DNA of 64,000 nt from positions 1,178,001 to 1,242,000 of the forward strand of contig NZ_SODF01000001.1 in NCBI RefSeq assembly GCF_004365875.1, given 5' to 3'. Below are positions 50,712-59,199 of the stretch, piece by piece. A model generated the notes under the pieces. It saw only the letters and a list, made by a program, of their open reading frames with translations. It had not been told where the DNA came from and did not search any database. The DNA comes from Kribbella kalugense (GTDB lineage: Bacteria > Actinomycetota > Actinomycetes > Propionibacteriales > Kribbellaceae). A program made the position numbers and the translations under genes. Numbering within the stretch: the first letter of the stretch is position 1; each line of letters opens with the position of its first letter.

Positions 50712-53486
50712 TTAGTGGTTGATCAGGGCCTCGAGCTTTGCCTTCAGGACCTCGGCGCTCGGGGTGAGTCCGCGTCGGCTGAGCGCCTCGACGAGTCCGG
50801 TGGCGGGCTGGTCCAGGTACCGCTCGAGACGGGCAGCCAGCTCGGCGTCGTCGGTGACGACCCCGGTCTCGGTCGCGGCCGCCGCGAGTGCGGTCCAGGT
50901 CGGTTCGTGGTCCATAAGCTGGCGGACCGTTGCATCTGCGGGCACTTCCGGCAGCTCGGCGTACGGGTCGGCGGCGGTCCACTCGTGCGTACCGTGACCG
51001 ACCTCGACGACGCCTTGCCCAGGTACCTCGACGTTCGCGCGGGACCCGACCGGCACGGTGACCGACAACGTGATCTGACCGTCAGATCGCGTCCACGCGA
51101 CCGAGGCTTCGCCGTACGGCGTGATGTGTTTGGCGGACGCCTTGGTCAGTTGCTCGGTGAAGAGCGGCCGTACGTCGATGGTCCGGTAGCCGGGCTCGGC
51201 GGCTGCGAGGCCCGCGACCCGGCGGTGCATCCAGTCGGCGACGGCGCCGAGGGCGTAGTGGTTGAACGATGTCATCTCACCGGGGTTGATGCTGCCGTCG
51301 GGCAGCATGCTGTCGTAGCGCTCCCAGACCGTCGTCGCTCCCATCGTCACTGCGTACAGCCAAGAGGGGCAGCCTGTCTGTAGCAGAAGGCGGTAGGCCA
51401 GGTCAGGATGTCCGGAATCGGCCAGTGCGTCCGCCACCAGCGGCGTACCGACGAATCCGGTACTGATCCGGAAACCCGACACGCGAACGAGGTCGGCGAG
51501 GCGGTCGCCGGCACGCTGCCGCTGGGTCTCGGTCGGCAGCAGCGCCCACTGCAGAGCGAGCGCGTAGGTCGTTGCCGCGTCGCTCAATACCCGGCCGCCT
51601 TCGGTCGCGTACTCGGCCGCGAACGCCTGCCGGACCCGGGCTGCCAGGTCGGTGTACTCGCGGGCCAGGTCGGTCTGGCCGACGACCTCCGCGGCCTTAC
51701 CGACCACCTCGGCCGAACGGGCCAGGTGCGCGGTCGCGACCACGTCGGGGTCGGCCTTGGCGCGGAACGGGTTCTCCGGGGGAGCGGTCGGGTCGAGCCA
51801 GTCGCCGAACTGGAAGCCGCCCGACCAGAGCAGGTTGCTACCGGCCAGGTTGGCCATCTTGTCGACCCAGGCCCGCATGCTCGGCAGTTGCCGGGCGAGC
51901 AGTCCGGCGTCGCCGGAGCGCTCGTAGATCACCCAAGGGACGATCGTTGCCGCGTCACCCCAAGCGGCCGTGGCCGGAGCCTCGTTCTTGAGCACGTCCG
52001 GTACGACGAACGGCACCGAGCCGTCCTTCTTCTGCTCAGCCGCCAGGTCGGCAAGCCAGTTCGTCAGGAAGCCGGCGGTGTCGAACAGGAAGCTCGCGCT
52101 GGGGGAGAAGACCTGGATGTCACCGGTCCAGCCGAGCCGCTCGTCGCGCTGCGGGCAGTCGGTCGGTACGTCGACGAAGTTGCCGCGCATACCCCAGACC
52201 ACGTTCTGGTGGAACTTGTCGAGCAGCTCGTTCGACGACTCGAACCAGCCGGTGCGCTCGAGGTCGCTGCCGACGACGACGGCCTCGATGTCCTCCTTGC
52301 GGAGTGCGCTCACTCCCGTCACCTCGGCGTACCGGAAGCCGTGGAAGGTGAGCGGTGAATCGAGCGTGAGCTCGTCGGGGCCGGCCAGGATGTAGGTGTC
52401 GGTCGCCTTCGCGCTGCGGAGCGGGCGGACACCGAGTTCGCCGTTCTCCAGGACTTCCGCGTGGCGCAGGACGATCTCGTCGCCCTGGGCGCCGCCGCGG
52501 ACCTTCAGCCGGACGCGGCCGACCAGGTTCTGGCCGAAGTCGACCAGGGTCTTGCCGGACGGTGACGTGGTGATCTCGACCGCGGGCAGGACGTCGGTGA
52601 TGCGGACCGGCGGGCCGTCGGGGGCGACGAGCAGGCCGAGGTCGGCGTCGAGAACGTCCACCAGGGAGGCCTCTCCGGGCTGTCGCCGGAAGTCAGTGGT
52701 CTGGCCGTCGTACAGGTCGTCGGCGAGGACGTTGCTCTCCCGGGAGGTCCACGTCCCGTCGCTGCCGAAGGTATGGACCTGGCCGTCTTCCGTGGTCACC
52801 TCGAGCTGAGCGAGTACGGCGAGCCGGTCGCCGTACAGCTGCTTCTGGTTGTGGAAGCCGATCCGGCCGCGGTACCACGCGTTGCCGACCAGGAACTCGA
52901 GCTTGTTCTCACCAGGTTGAACAAGCTCGGTCACGTCGTACGTCTGGTAGCGGAGCCGGTACTGGTACGCCGTCCAGCCGGGCGCGAGTTCCTCGGTGCC
53001 GACCCGCTTCCCGTTGAGCTCGGGAAGGTAGATGCCGTACGCCGTCGCGTAGAGGCGGGCCTTGACGATCCCGTCCGGGAGGTCGGCGATGCCGGCGATG
53101 AGCGGAGCGGGGGAGCCGTGCGGGTTCTCGTGCGGGCTGACGAACCGGGCGCTCCAGTCGTCCGGCGTGAGCAGCCCGGTCTCGACGGTCGCGGGCTCGC
53201 TCCACTCGCTCCAGGCGTCGTTGCTGCGGACACGGACCCGCACCGACGCGGACTCACGGGACTTGAGTGGTTCGGCCGGCCAGGGCACGAGGACCTGGTC
53301 GGGGGACTGCACGGTGAAGGCTTGGGTGGTGCCAGTGGTGATCTCGACCTCGTACGCCGTCTGCGCATAGCCGGCGTCCGCGGCGGGGATCTGCCAGGAG
53401 ATCCGCGGCGCCGCGGTGCCGGTGCCCAGCACGGGTGCGGGCTGATGCTCGAAGCGGAGGGAAGTGGGTGCGGCGAGATTCGACAT
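50712..53486 (-). CDS. GH78 alpha-L-rhamnosidase
   Basis: 924 residues. It hydrolyses terminal alpha-L-rhamnose from glycosides. N-terminal beta domains (about 1-290), then the concanavalin-like region with DFGQNLVGRVRLKVRG, then the (alpha/alpha)6 catalytic domain with DCPQRDERLGWTGD (443-456), which carries the family's acidic catalytic residues. A C-terminal beta domain and an 80-residue helical tail follow. No signal peptide, so it is cytoplasmic and acts on imported rhamnosides. ATG 53486 has GGAG 4 bases upstream. First gene of the operon; its leader holds a LacI-type dyad and the divergent AraC gene shares its promoter region. Confidence 0.93.
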   Translation of the reverse strand: MSNLAAPTSLRFEHQPAPVLGTGTAAPRISWQIPAADAGYAQTAYEVEITTGTTQAFTVQSPDQVLVPWPAEPLKSRESASVRVRVRSNDAWSEWSEPATVETGLLTPDDWSARFVSPHENPHGSPAPLIAGIADLPDGIVKARLYATAYGIYLPELNGKRVGTEELAPGWTAYQYRLRYQTYDVTELVQPGENKLEFLVGNAWYRGRIGFHNQKQLYGDRLAVLAQLEVTTEDGQVHTFGSDGTWTSRESNVLADDLYDGQTTDFRRQPGEASLVDVLDADLGLLVAPDGPPVRITDVLPAVEITTSPSGKTLVDFGQNLVGRVRLKVRGGAQGDEIVLRHAEVLENGELGVRPLRSAKATDTYILAGPDELTLDSPLTFHGFRYAEVTGVSALRKEDIEAVVVGSDLERTGWFESSNELLDKFHQNVVWGMRGNFVDVPTDCPQRDERLGWTGDIQVFSPSASFLFDTAGFLTNWLADLAAEQKKDGSVPFVVPDVLKNEAPATAAWGDAATIVPWVIYERSGDAGLLARQLPSMRAWVDKMANLAGSNLLWSGGFQFGDWLDPTAPPENPFRAKADPDVVATAHLARSAEVVGKAAEVVGQTDLAREYTDLAARVRQAFAAEYATEGGRVLSDAATTYALALQWALLPTETQRQRAGDRLADLVRVSGFRISTGFVGTPLVADALADSGHPDLAYRLLLQTGCPSWLYAVTMGATTVWERYDSMLPDGSINPGEMTSFNHYALGAVADWMHRRVAGLAAAEPGYRTIDVRPLFTEQLTKASAKHITPYGEASVAWTRSDGQITLSVTVPVGSRANVEVPGQGVVEVGHGTHEWTAADPYAELPEVPADATVRQLMDHEPTWTALAAAATETGVVTDDAELAARLERYLDQPATGLVEALSRRGLTPSAEVLKAKLEALINH

Positions 53487-53504
53487 GAGGCTCCAACTCG
53501 CGAG

Positions 53505-53516
53505 TGAAACGATTCA
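53505..53516. promoter_or_regulatory. LacI-type operator before rhamnosidase gene
   Basis: TGAAACGATTCA is a near-perfect 12-bp dyad (TGAA-CG-TTCA) matching actinobacterial LacI-family operators. It lies 19 bases upstream of the start, where a bound repressor would block elongation or initiation. No LacI gene is in the window. Confidence 0.5.
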
Positions 53517-53614
53517 GTGGGTGCTCCGGCGAAGCGCCTCGATTTCGATCCGGATGGTTGGCGCGACGTTTCGCCTGTTCCCCGATCCTGCGGCCGGTAG
53601 TCGTCGGTGAGTAG

Positions 53615-53652
53615 CCCGAAGTGCACTCGGTCTAGCACGAAATGCACTTCGG
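53615..53652. promoter_or_regulatory. AraC-type operator pair
   Basis: CCGAAGTGCA (53616-53625) and TGCACTTCGG (53643-53652) form a perfect 10-bp inverted repeat with 17 bases between. Each half is itself a GTGCAC-type dyad. The site sits beside the TATCGT -10 of the AraC gene (53657-53662) and upstream of the rhamnosidase promoter. Confidence 0.7.
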
Positions 53653-53667
53653 CCCCTATCGTGAAGC

Positions 53668-54573
53668 ATGGCCGACGAGCCCGTGAGGACCCGCGGAACA
53701 GTGCTGCACTTCGTCGAAGGGACGGTCGTGCACGCGGGCCCGCACGTGCACGAAAACTCGCATCCGCTGCACACGCACAGCTTCTTCGAACTGCTGCTGG
53801 TCACCGGCGGTGAAGGCATCCACCACAGCCTCGCCGGCCGGCAGAAACTCGAGGCCGGCGACGCGATCCTGCTCCGTCCGGGCGTCTGGCACGAGTACGT
53901 CGACTGCGAGGCGCTCGAGGTCTACAACTGCTGCTTCTCGGCCGACCTGGTCCGGCGCGAACTCGCCTGGGCGCGCGAGGATCCCTTGCTGGGTTACCTG
54001 TTGTGGACCGGGCCGTTCTCCGCAGAACGCCGTGGAATGCTCGCCACGCACCTCGATCCGGCGACCATGAAGGAAGCCGTCGGTCACCTCGACGGCCTAC
54101 GGCAACTGCGCAACCAGCCGCTCAGTCAGCACCGCGGCGAGGTCATCGGCTGGCTGTCCTTGTACCTGAGTTGCGTGGCCCGGACGGTGGCCGAACGCGA
54201 CGAGCGCAGCGAGCACACGGCCCAGACACATCCCGCCGTACTCGACGCGATGCGGTTGATGGAGGCCGATCCGGCGCGGCACTGGACGCTGACCGATCTG
54301 GCCGGCGAGCTGCACCTCGCGCCGGGCTATTTGGTCCGGCTGTTCAAGTCGGTGACCGGGCTGCCGCCGATGGCGTACCTGTCCCGGCATCGGGTCGAGC
54401 TCGCAGCCGATCGGTTGCTGCACACGGACCTGCCGATCAGCCGGATCGGGGAGTCCGTCGGCTGGCCGGACCAGAACTATTTCGCCCGCCGATTCAAGTC
54501 CCACTACGGACTCCCGGCGTCGGTCTATCGGGAACGTTTCAACGCGGTCAAGTCGACGCCTTCCTACCGTTGA
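53668..54573 (+). CDS. AraC-family regulator of rhamnoside use
   Basis: 301 residues. The N-terminal cupin domain has HENSHPLHTHSFFELLLVTGG and GVWHEY, fitting RhaR/RhaS-like sugar sensors. The C-terminal double helix-turn-helix includes WTLTDLAGELHLAPGYLVRLFK and IGESVGWPDQNYFARRFK. ATG 53668 lies 5 bases after TATCGT, so probably leaderless. It likely activates the divergent GH78 operon when sugar binds. Its 3' end overlaps the convergent TetR gene by 26 bases. Confidence 0.9.
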   Translation: MADEPVRTRGTVLHFVEGTVVHAGPHVHENSHPLHTHSFFELLLVTGGEGIHHSLAGRQKLEAGDAILLRPGVWHEYVDCEALEVYNCCFSADLVRRELAWAREDPLLGYLLWTGPFSAERRGMLATHLDPATMKEAVGHLDGLRQLRNQPLSQHRGEVIGWLSLYLSCVARTVAERDERSEHTAQTHPAVLDAMRLMEADPARHWTLTDLAGELHLAPGYLVRLFKSVTGLPPMAYLSRHRVELAADRLLHTDLPISRIGESVGWPDQNYFARRFKSHYGLPASVYRERFNAVKSTPSYR

Positions 54574-55243
54574 TCAGGAGTTCGAGACCGTCCAGGATCC
54601 GCTGCAGCCCGAACTCGAGACCCTGGTTCTCGCTACCGGCCGACGTACGCATCGCGGTGGTGAGGTGGGGAAAGCGAGCGGCCTCGGTGGTGAGGATCTC
54701 GGCCAGCGACTGTTGCATGTCCTCTTCGGTCAGACCTGTGGTGTGACCGGGGAAGGTCGTGGACTGCTGGGCGATGTTCCGGATGTGACTGGTGATCACC
54801 AGGATCGAGTCCAGCTGTTCGCCACCGGTCAGCCCGCTCTCGGTCAGCGCGCTCACGCCCTGCTCCATCCAGGCCAGCTCATTCGGCCCGAGTAGGCGGC
54901 GACCGACGGTCGACAACAGCAACCAGGGGTGCAGCGTGAAGCCGTCGTACAGGTCATTGGCCCACGTGTGCAGAGCCTCGCGCCACGGTTGGTCGGGGCG
55001 GTCCGGCGGGGAGCCCATCGCGAGGTCACTCATGACCGCGACCAGCTCGGTCTTGCCGGGGACGTACCGGTAGAGAGCCATCTTCGTCACCGGCAGCTCG
55101 CCGGCGATCCGCTGCATCGAGACCGCGTCGAGGCCCTCCGCGTCGGCGATCCGGATGCCGGCCTCGGCGATCCCGGTCAGCGTCACGGCGGGTTTGGGTC
55201 CGCGGCTCGGCAGCGGCTGTTTGCCCCAGAGGAGTTCGGTCAC
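54548..55243 (-). CDS. TetR regulator (TetR_C_1 type)
   Basis: 231 residues with helix-turn-helix MQRIAGELPVTKMALYRYVP and the long C-terminal domain seen in classic tetracycline-repressor relatives. GTG 55243 has AAGGA 7 bases upstream. It diverges from an FAD monooxygenase and the 87-bp gap holds overlapping promoters around one palindrome, the usual layout of a drug-inducible modification gene and its repressor. Confidence 0.88.
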   Translation of the reverse strand: MTELLWGKQPLPSRGPKPAVTLTGIAEAGIRIADAEGLDAVSMQRIAGELPVTKMALYRYVPGKTELVAVMSDLAMGSPPDRPDQPWREALHTWANDLYDGFTLHPWLLLSTVGRRLLGPNELAWMEQGVSALTESGLTGGEQLDSILVITSHIRNIAQQSTTFPGHTTGLTEEDMQQSLAEILTTEAARFPHLTTAMRTSAGSENQGLEFGLQRILDGLELLINGRKAST

Positions 55244-55265
55244 AGTTCGATCCTTTTCGAAAGCC

Positions 55266-55314
55266 TTGAACTGTGTCTACCATACACGCTACTGTGTCCG
55301 GCAGACACAGTTAA
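55266..55314. promoter_or_regulatory. Overlapping divergent promoters with TetR operator
   Basis: Operator ACTGTGTC-CGGCA-GACACAGT at 55291-55311 has perfect 8-bp arms. Forward promoter: TTGAAC (55266-55271), 18 bases, TACTGT (55290-55295). Reverse promoter: TTAACT (55309-55314), 17 bases, TAGCGT (55286-55291). The operator lies in the reverse spacer and at the forward start. Confidence 0.75.
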
Positions 55315-55330
55315 TCCTGAGGAGGGGACG

Positions 55331-56521
55331 ATGAAGGTTCTGGTATCCGGTGCGAGCGTGGCCGGCCCGTCGGTGGCGCTCTGGCTGGGCCGGGCGGGAC
55401 ACGACGTCACGGTGGTCGAGATCGCCCCGGCGCTGCGGAAGGGCGGGTACGCCGTGGACTTCCGCGGTGAGGTGTTCACGACGGTTCTGGACCGGATGGG
55501 CGTGCTGCCCGACCTGCGTTCGCTGCAGACCGGTGGCAGCGGAATGAGCTTCGTCGACGCGGCGGGCCGCACGCTGATGCGGCTGCCACCGGAGTTCGCC
55601 GGCGGTGAGCTGGAGGTACTGCGAGCAGACCTGTCGCGGGTGCTGTACGAGCACAGTCGCGCGCAGGCGACGTACCGCTTCGGGGACTCGATCGCCGAGC
55701 TGCGGGAACACGCGGACGGCGTGGATGTGCGGTTCGAGAGCGGGGTGGAGGACACCTACGACCTCGTCATCGGCGCGGACGGAATCCACTCCGTCGTACG
55801 GCGGCTGGCGTGGCCGAAGGAGCGAGTCGTCGAGCGCCACCTCAAGTACTACGTGGGCGGTTGGGAGGTCCCGAACACGCTCGGGATCAGTGGAGACGAT
55901 TCGCTGCTGTACAACGTGCCGGGCAAGCTGGCGAGCGTCGGCGCGGACCGTCGGGACGCAGGTCTGGCGCAGACGCTGTTCGTGTTCAAGTCGCCGGAGC
56001 TGACCTACAACCGGCGCGACCTCGACCAGCAGAAGGCCATCCTGCGCGAGCAGTTCACCGGTTTGGGCTGGCACGTGCCGGAGCTGCTGAAAGGGTTGCC
56101 GGCGGCAACGGAGCTGTACTTCGACTCGATCAGCCGGGTGAGCGTGGACCGCTGGTCCACCGACCGGATCGTGCTGCTCGGCGACGCGGGGTACGGCGCG
56201 ACCTTCGGGGCACTCGGGACGGGTACGGCCGTCGTCGGCGCCTATGTGCTGGCGGGGGAGTTGGCCCAGGCGCGCGGCAACTTCCGGGCCGCGTTCGACC
56301 GCTACGAGGCGCGGCTGCGCAAGTCGGTGACGACGACCCAGGACGGTAGTCGCGCGGGGTCGTTCCTGGCACCGGCAACCCGGTTCGGGCTGACGGCGCG
56401 CAACCGGATCCTGGATATCCCATTCTTCAACAACCAGATGATCAAGATGGCGCAGAAGATGAGCGAGCTGATCGAGCTTCCCGACTACTCAGGGCAGGAG
56501 GGGAAGCTTGTACAGGAATGA
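55331..56521 (+). CDS. FAD-dependent monooxygenase (TetX-like group)
   Basis: 396 residues. FAD-binding loop VSGASVAGPSVALWLGRAG, the DG motif LVIGADGIHSVVR and the GD motif RIVLLGDAGYGATFG place it in the aromatic hydroxylase class A. Members hydroxylate phenols or antibiotics such as tetracycline and rifamycin; the substrate here is unknown. ATG 55331 has GGAGGGG upstream. Divergent from and probably repressed by the TetR gene. The 3' end overlaps the PGPGW gene by 33 bases. Confidence 0.88.
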   Translation: MKVLVSGASVAGPSVALWLGRAGHDVTVVEIAPALRKGGYAVDFRGEVFTTVLDRMGVLPDLRSLQTGGSGMSFVDAAGRTLMRLPPEFAGGELEVLRADLSRVLYEHSRAQATYRFGDSIAELREHADGVDVRFESGVEDTYDLVIGADGIHSVVRRLAWPKERVVERHLKYYVGGWEVPNTLGISGDDSLLYNVPGKLASVGADRRDAGLAQTLFVFKSPELTYNRRDLDQQKAILREQFTGLGWHVPELLKGLPAATELYFDSISRVSVDRWSTDRIVLLGDAGYGATFGALGTGTAVVGAYVLAGELAQARGNFRAAFDRYEARLRKSVTTTQDGSRAGSFLAPATRFGLTARNRILDIPFFNNQMIKMAQKMSELIELPDYSGQEGKLVQE

Positions 56522-56947
56522 CTCCCACGAGTCGGGCAGCCAGCCCGGCACGCCGAGCACGGCCATGTAGAGCCAGATCGCGACGAGCACGCAGAGGAAG
56601 AGCGCGAGGGTCCCAAGCGCCTTCAGCCAGGCGGGCTGCTTGCCGGTCCAGGTGGTGAGTGCCTTCACCCAGTCCTTGACCCGGTACAGCAGCCGCTGCG
56701 CCCACTCGAACTCGCTGGCCAGCACGGCGAGACCCGCGATGAACAACGGGATCCCACCCGGTCCCGGCAGCCACCCGGTCAATGGCGCGGCGATGAGCAG
56801 CAACCCACCGACGACGCCCACGCCGATCCGGTAGAACAACAGCTTGCGCGGATTCTCCCGAATCCGCCGCCGCCACTCCCACCGGTCATCCGCAGCATCG
56901 AGGGTGATGTTGTGATCCGTGCGGTCGGGACTATCTTTCTCGGCCAC
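56489..56947 (-). CDS. PGPGW family membrane protein (TIGR02611-like)
   Basis: 152 residues. The motif LPGPGGIPLFIAGLAVLASEFEWA defines the PGPGW family. Three to four helices (about 37-60, 62-80, 108-130); N-terminal 30 residues are charged and cytoplasmic. Function unknown. ATG 56947 begins 20 bases after the stop of the upstream peptidoglycan hydrolase gene, so it is likely the second gene of that operon. Confidence 0.85.
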   Translation of the reverse strand: MAEKDSPDRTDHNITLDAADDRWEWRRRIRENPRKLLFYRIGVGVVGGLLLIAAPLTGWLPGPGGIPLFIAGLAVLASEFEWAQRLLYRVKDWVKALTTWTGKQPAWLKALGTLALFLCVLVAIWLYMAVLGVPGWLPDSWESFLYKLPLLP

Positions 56948-56967
56948 GGCCTCAGACTACCTGGCGG

Positions 56968-59103
56968 TCAAGCGGTTGCCGGGTTTCCGAACTCCCAGTG
57001 CCACGGCTCTTCGCGGTTGCCGCCCTGGTCCGCCCAGGCCGGGTGCAGCCAGCCGTACGTCGGGGCGTGCGACTTCATCCACTGGTATTGGGTGGTGTTG
57101 TACTTGTCGATCCCGCCGCACAGGTCGACCGCGACACCCCAGCCGTGGTTCGAGGTGCCGGGGAGGGCGGCCAGCGACGGCTTGCGCTGGTACAGGTCGC
57201 CCTGCGAGGCGTACGAGCGGTACGAGTCCGTGATGCACAGCGTCGTACCGAACTGCGCCTTGTAGGCGGCGGCCAGCTGCTGGTACGCCGCGGCCGCGTC
57301 GCAGCGGAGCATGTGGCCGGAGGCGATCCCGCACAGCTTGCTCGCCGGGATCATGCCGTTGCTGTAGCCACCCCAGCCGATGCTCGCGGAGCCGGTGGCC
57401 AGGAACGGCATCGGGTTGACCGGGTCACCGCCGAGGTGGACCTCGAAGTGCAGGTGCGGACCGGTCGAGTTGCCTTCGGTGCCGACGGCACCGATCTGCT
57501 GCCCCGGCGCCACCTGTTGCCCGTTGGTGACGTCGACCCGGCTCAGGTGCGCGTAGAGCGTTTCAAGACCGTTGCCGTGGTCGATGCGGACCAGGTTCCC
57601 AGCCCAGGCCGGGTGCTCGACACTGACGACACCGGTCGTCACCGCGTGAACCGGCGTACCGACCGGGGCGACGAAGTCCTGGCCGGTGTGGAATCCGGTC
57701 GACCACATCGAGCCGGCCTGACCGAACGGCGTACCGATCTGGTAGCTGCCGTCGGCCAGCGGCCAGGTCCAGGCGCCGGAGCCGACGTTGTACGACGTTG
57801 CCGTGTTGCCGCACCGGAAGGCGACGGAATCCGAGCTGGCGGTCGGCGCGACCTGCGGCTTGACCGGCGCGCCGAGGGTCGGGCGCAGGGCGGCGTACAG
57901 GTTGTCCGGGACGGTGGTGACGACCACCGAGCCCTTGGCCTCGTCGGCGGCGATCATCTCGCCGTTGTCGAGGGCGACGCCGATGTGGACGAGCCCGAGC
58001 GACTTGCTGCCCATGACGAGCAGGTCGCCCGGCTGGACTTGAGTGGCCGGGACCGCCTGGTAGTCGGGATACACCTTGCCGACCAGGTTCGGGAGGGTGG
58101 TGTACGGCTGCCATGCGACCCGAGCCGCGCCGAGGCAGCCGTACTTGTCCGGTCCGGTCGCTGCCACGCCGTACGGCTTGCCGACCAGGCTGAAGGCTTG
58201 GTTGACCGCCCGGATCGTCTCGGCCGACATCACCCGCACAGTGCGGCCCGCGACCGCCACCGAAGCGACACCTGGGACGGCAGCGCCTCGGCGGGTCAGC
58301 GGAGCCAGCCCAGCCGGGAGCTTGGTCGGGTTCTTGAGTACGGCGGCCGCCGGGGGAGTGATCTTGGCGGTGGTGAGCTCGGTCAGGTACGTCTGCCAGC
58401 GAGTCAGCGCCTGCTGGTTGCGCGCCAACTGCAACTGCTTGGACAGCGCGGAGGCGACATCGAGGTCAGCAGCCTGGTCAGCCATCGACGCCGAGGCGTC
58501 GGCGGCCTTCTGCTGCACCTGCTTGCTGAGGTCCTGTGCCTTGGTGGCGGCCTCGTTCGCAGCCGCCCGCTTGCTGGTGGCGTCGGCCTTGAGCCGATTC
58601 GACTCGGATTCTGCGGCCATAGCCGTTTTGTACTGCGACACCTGGGTGCTGCCGAGTTGGGTGATGGCAGTCTGCCGGTCGGCGATTTCCTGGAGGTTCT
58701 CGGCGATCGGGGCGAGCGACCACAGCATGGACTCGGTGCCCATCACGGTCGGGATGCCCAGCTGGTACGCCTGGGCGGTGAGCAGGCCGAGCTGCCGGCG
58801 CTCCTCGTCAGCTTTGCCCCTTGAGGCAACCGCGCTGGTCTCCGCCTTCTTGGCGGCGGCCTCGGCGGTCTGCGCGTCCTTGAGGGCCTTGGTGTAGGCG
58901 ATGGTCGCCTTGGCGAAGTCGGCCTGGACGGCGGCGGCCTCGGCCTGGAGCTGCTCCAGCGACCGGTTGACGTCGGTCACCGAGGCGGGCGGCGGTTGAC
59001 TGGTCGAGGGAGTGGGGTCGTCGGCGTACGCCGGCAGTCCGATGACTGCCAGCAGTGTGCCGAGTGCCGCGAATCGCAGCCCCCGATGTCTCCCCAGATT
59101 CAT
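56968..59103 (-). CDS. Three-domain peptidoglycan hydrolase (NlpC/P60-like, M23, VanY)
   Basis: 711 residues, secreted (signal ending near AYAD). A coiled-coil region (about 40-235), as in RipA/PcsB-like proteins, precedes an NlpC/P60-like domain (about 295-410), an M23 LytM domain with GFHTGQDFVAP (His472, Asp476) and GPHLHFEVH (His550, His552), and a VanY-like carboxypeptidase with TSNHGWGVAVDL (His653, Asp660) and PWHWEF (His702). The NlpC cysteine site reads YGCLG instead of the usual DCSG, so this domain may be weak. Start ATG 59103 has GGGGGA upstream; ATG 59121 is possible. It should cut stem peptides at more than one bond during division or growth. Confidence 0.88.
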   Translation of the reverse strand: MNLGRHRGLRFAALGTLLAVIGLPAYADDPTPSTSQPPPASVTDVNRSLEQLQAEAAAVQADFAKATIAYTKALKDAQTAEAAAKKAETSAVASRGKADEERRQLGLLTAQAYQLGIPTVMGTESMLWSLAPIAENLQEIADRQTAITQLGSTQVSQYKTAMAAESESNRLKADATSKRAAANEAATKAQDLSKQVQQKAADASASMADQAADLDVASALSKQLQLARNQQALTRWQTYLTELTTAKITPPAAAVLKNPTKLPAGLAPLTRRGAAVPGVASVAVAGRTVRVMSAETIRAVNQAFSLVGKPYGVAATGPDKYGCLGAARVAWQPYTTLPNLVGKVYPDYQAVPATQVQPGDLLVMGSKSLGLVHIGVALDNGEMIAADEAKGSVVVTTVPDNLYAALRPTLGAPVKPQVAPTASSDSVAFRCGNTATSYNVGSGAWTWPLADGSYQIGTPFGQAGSMWSTGFHTGQDFVAPVGTPVHAVTTGVVSVEHPAWAGNLVRIDHGNGLETLYAHLSRVDVTNGQQVAPGQQIGAVGTEGNSTGPHLHFEVHLGGDPVNPMPFLATGSASIGWGGYSNGMIPASKLCGIASGHMLRCDAAAAYQQLAAAYKAQFGTTLCITDSYRSYASQGDLYQRKPSLAALPGTSNHGWGVAVDLCGGIDKYNTTQYQWMKSHAPTYGWLHPAWADQGGNREEPWHWEFGNPATA

Positions 59104-59186
59104 CCGTCCCCCATGCCGCATCTTCCTCGTGACGCCTCACGCGCCCGCCCAGCGTAGGCGGCCTACGGTCCTTACGGAACCCCGGC

Positions 59187-59192
59187 TAAAGT
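59187..59192 (+). promoter_or_regulatory. -10 element for leaderless lpd
   Basis: TAAAGT lies 7 bases before ATG 59200 and no ribosome-binding site is visible; the -35 is weak. Confidence 0.45.
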
Positions 59193-59199
59193 TCACCCC

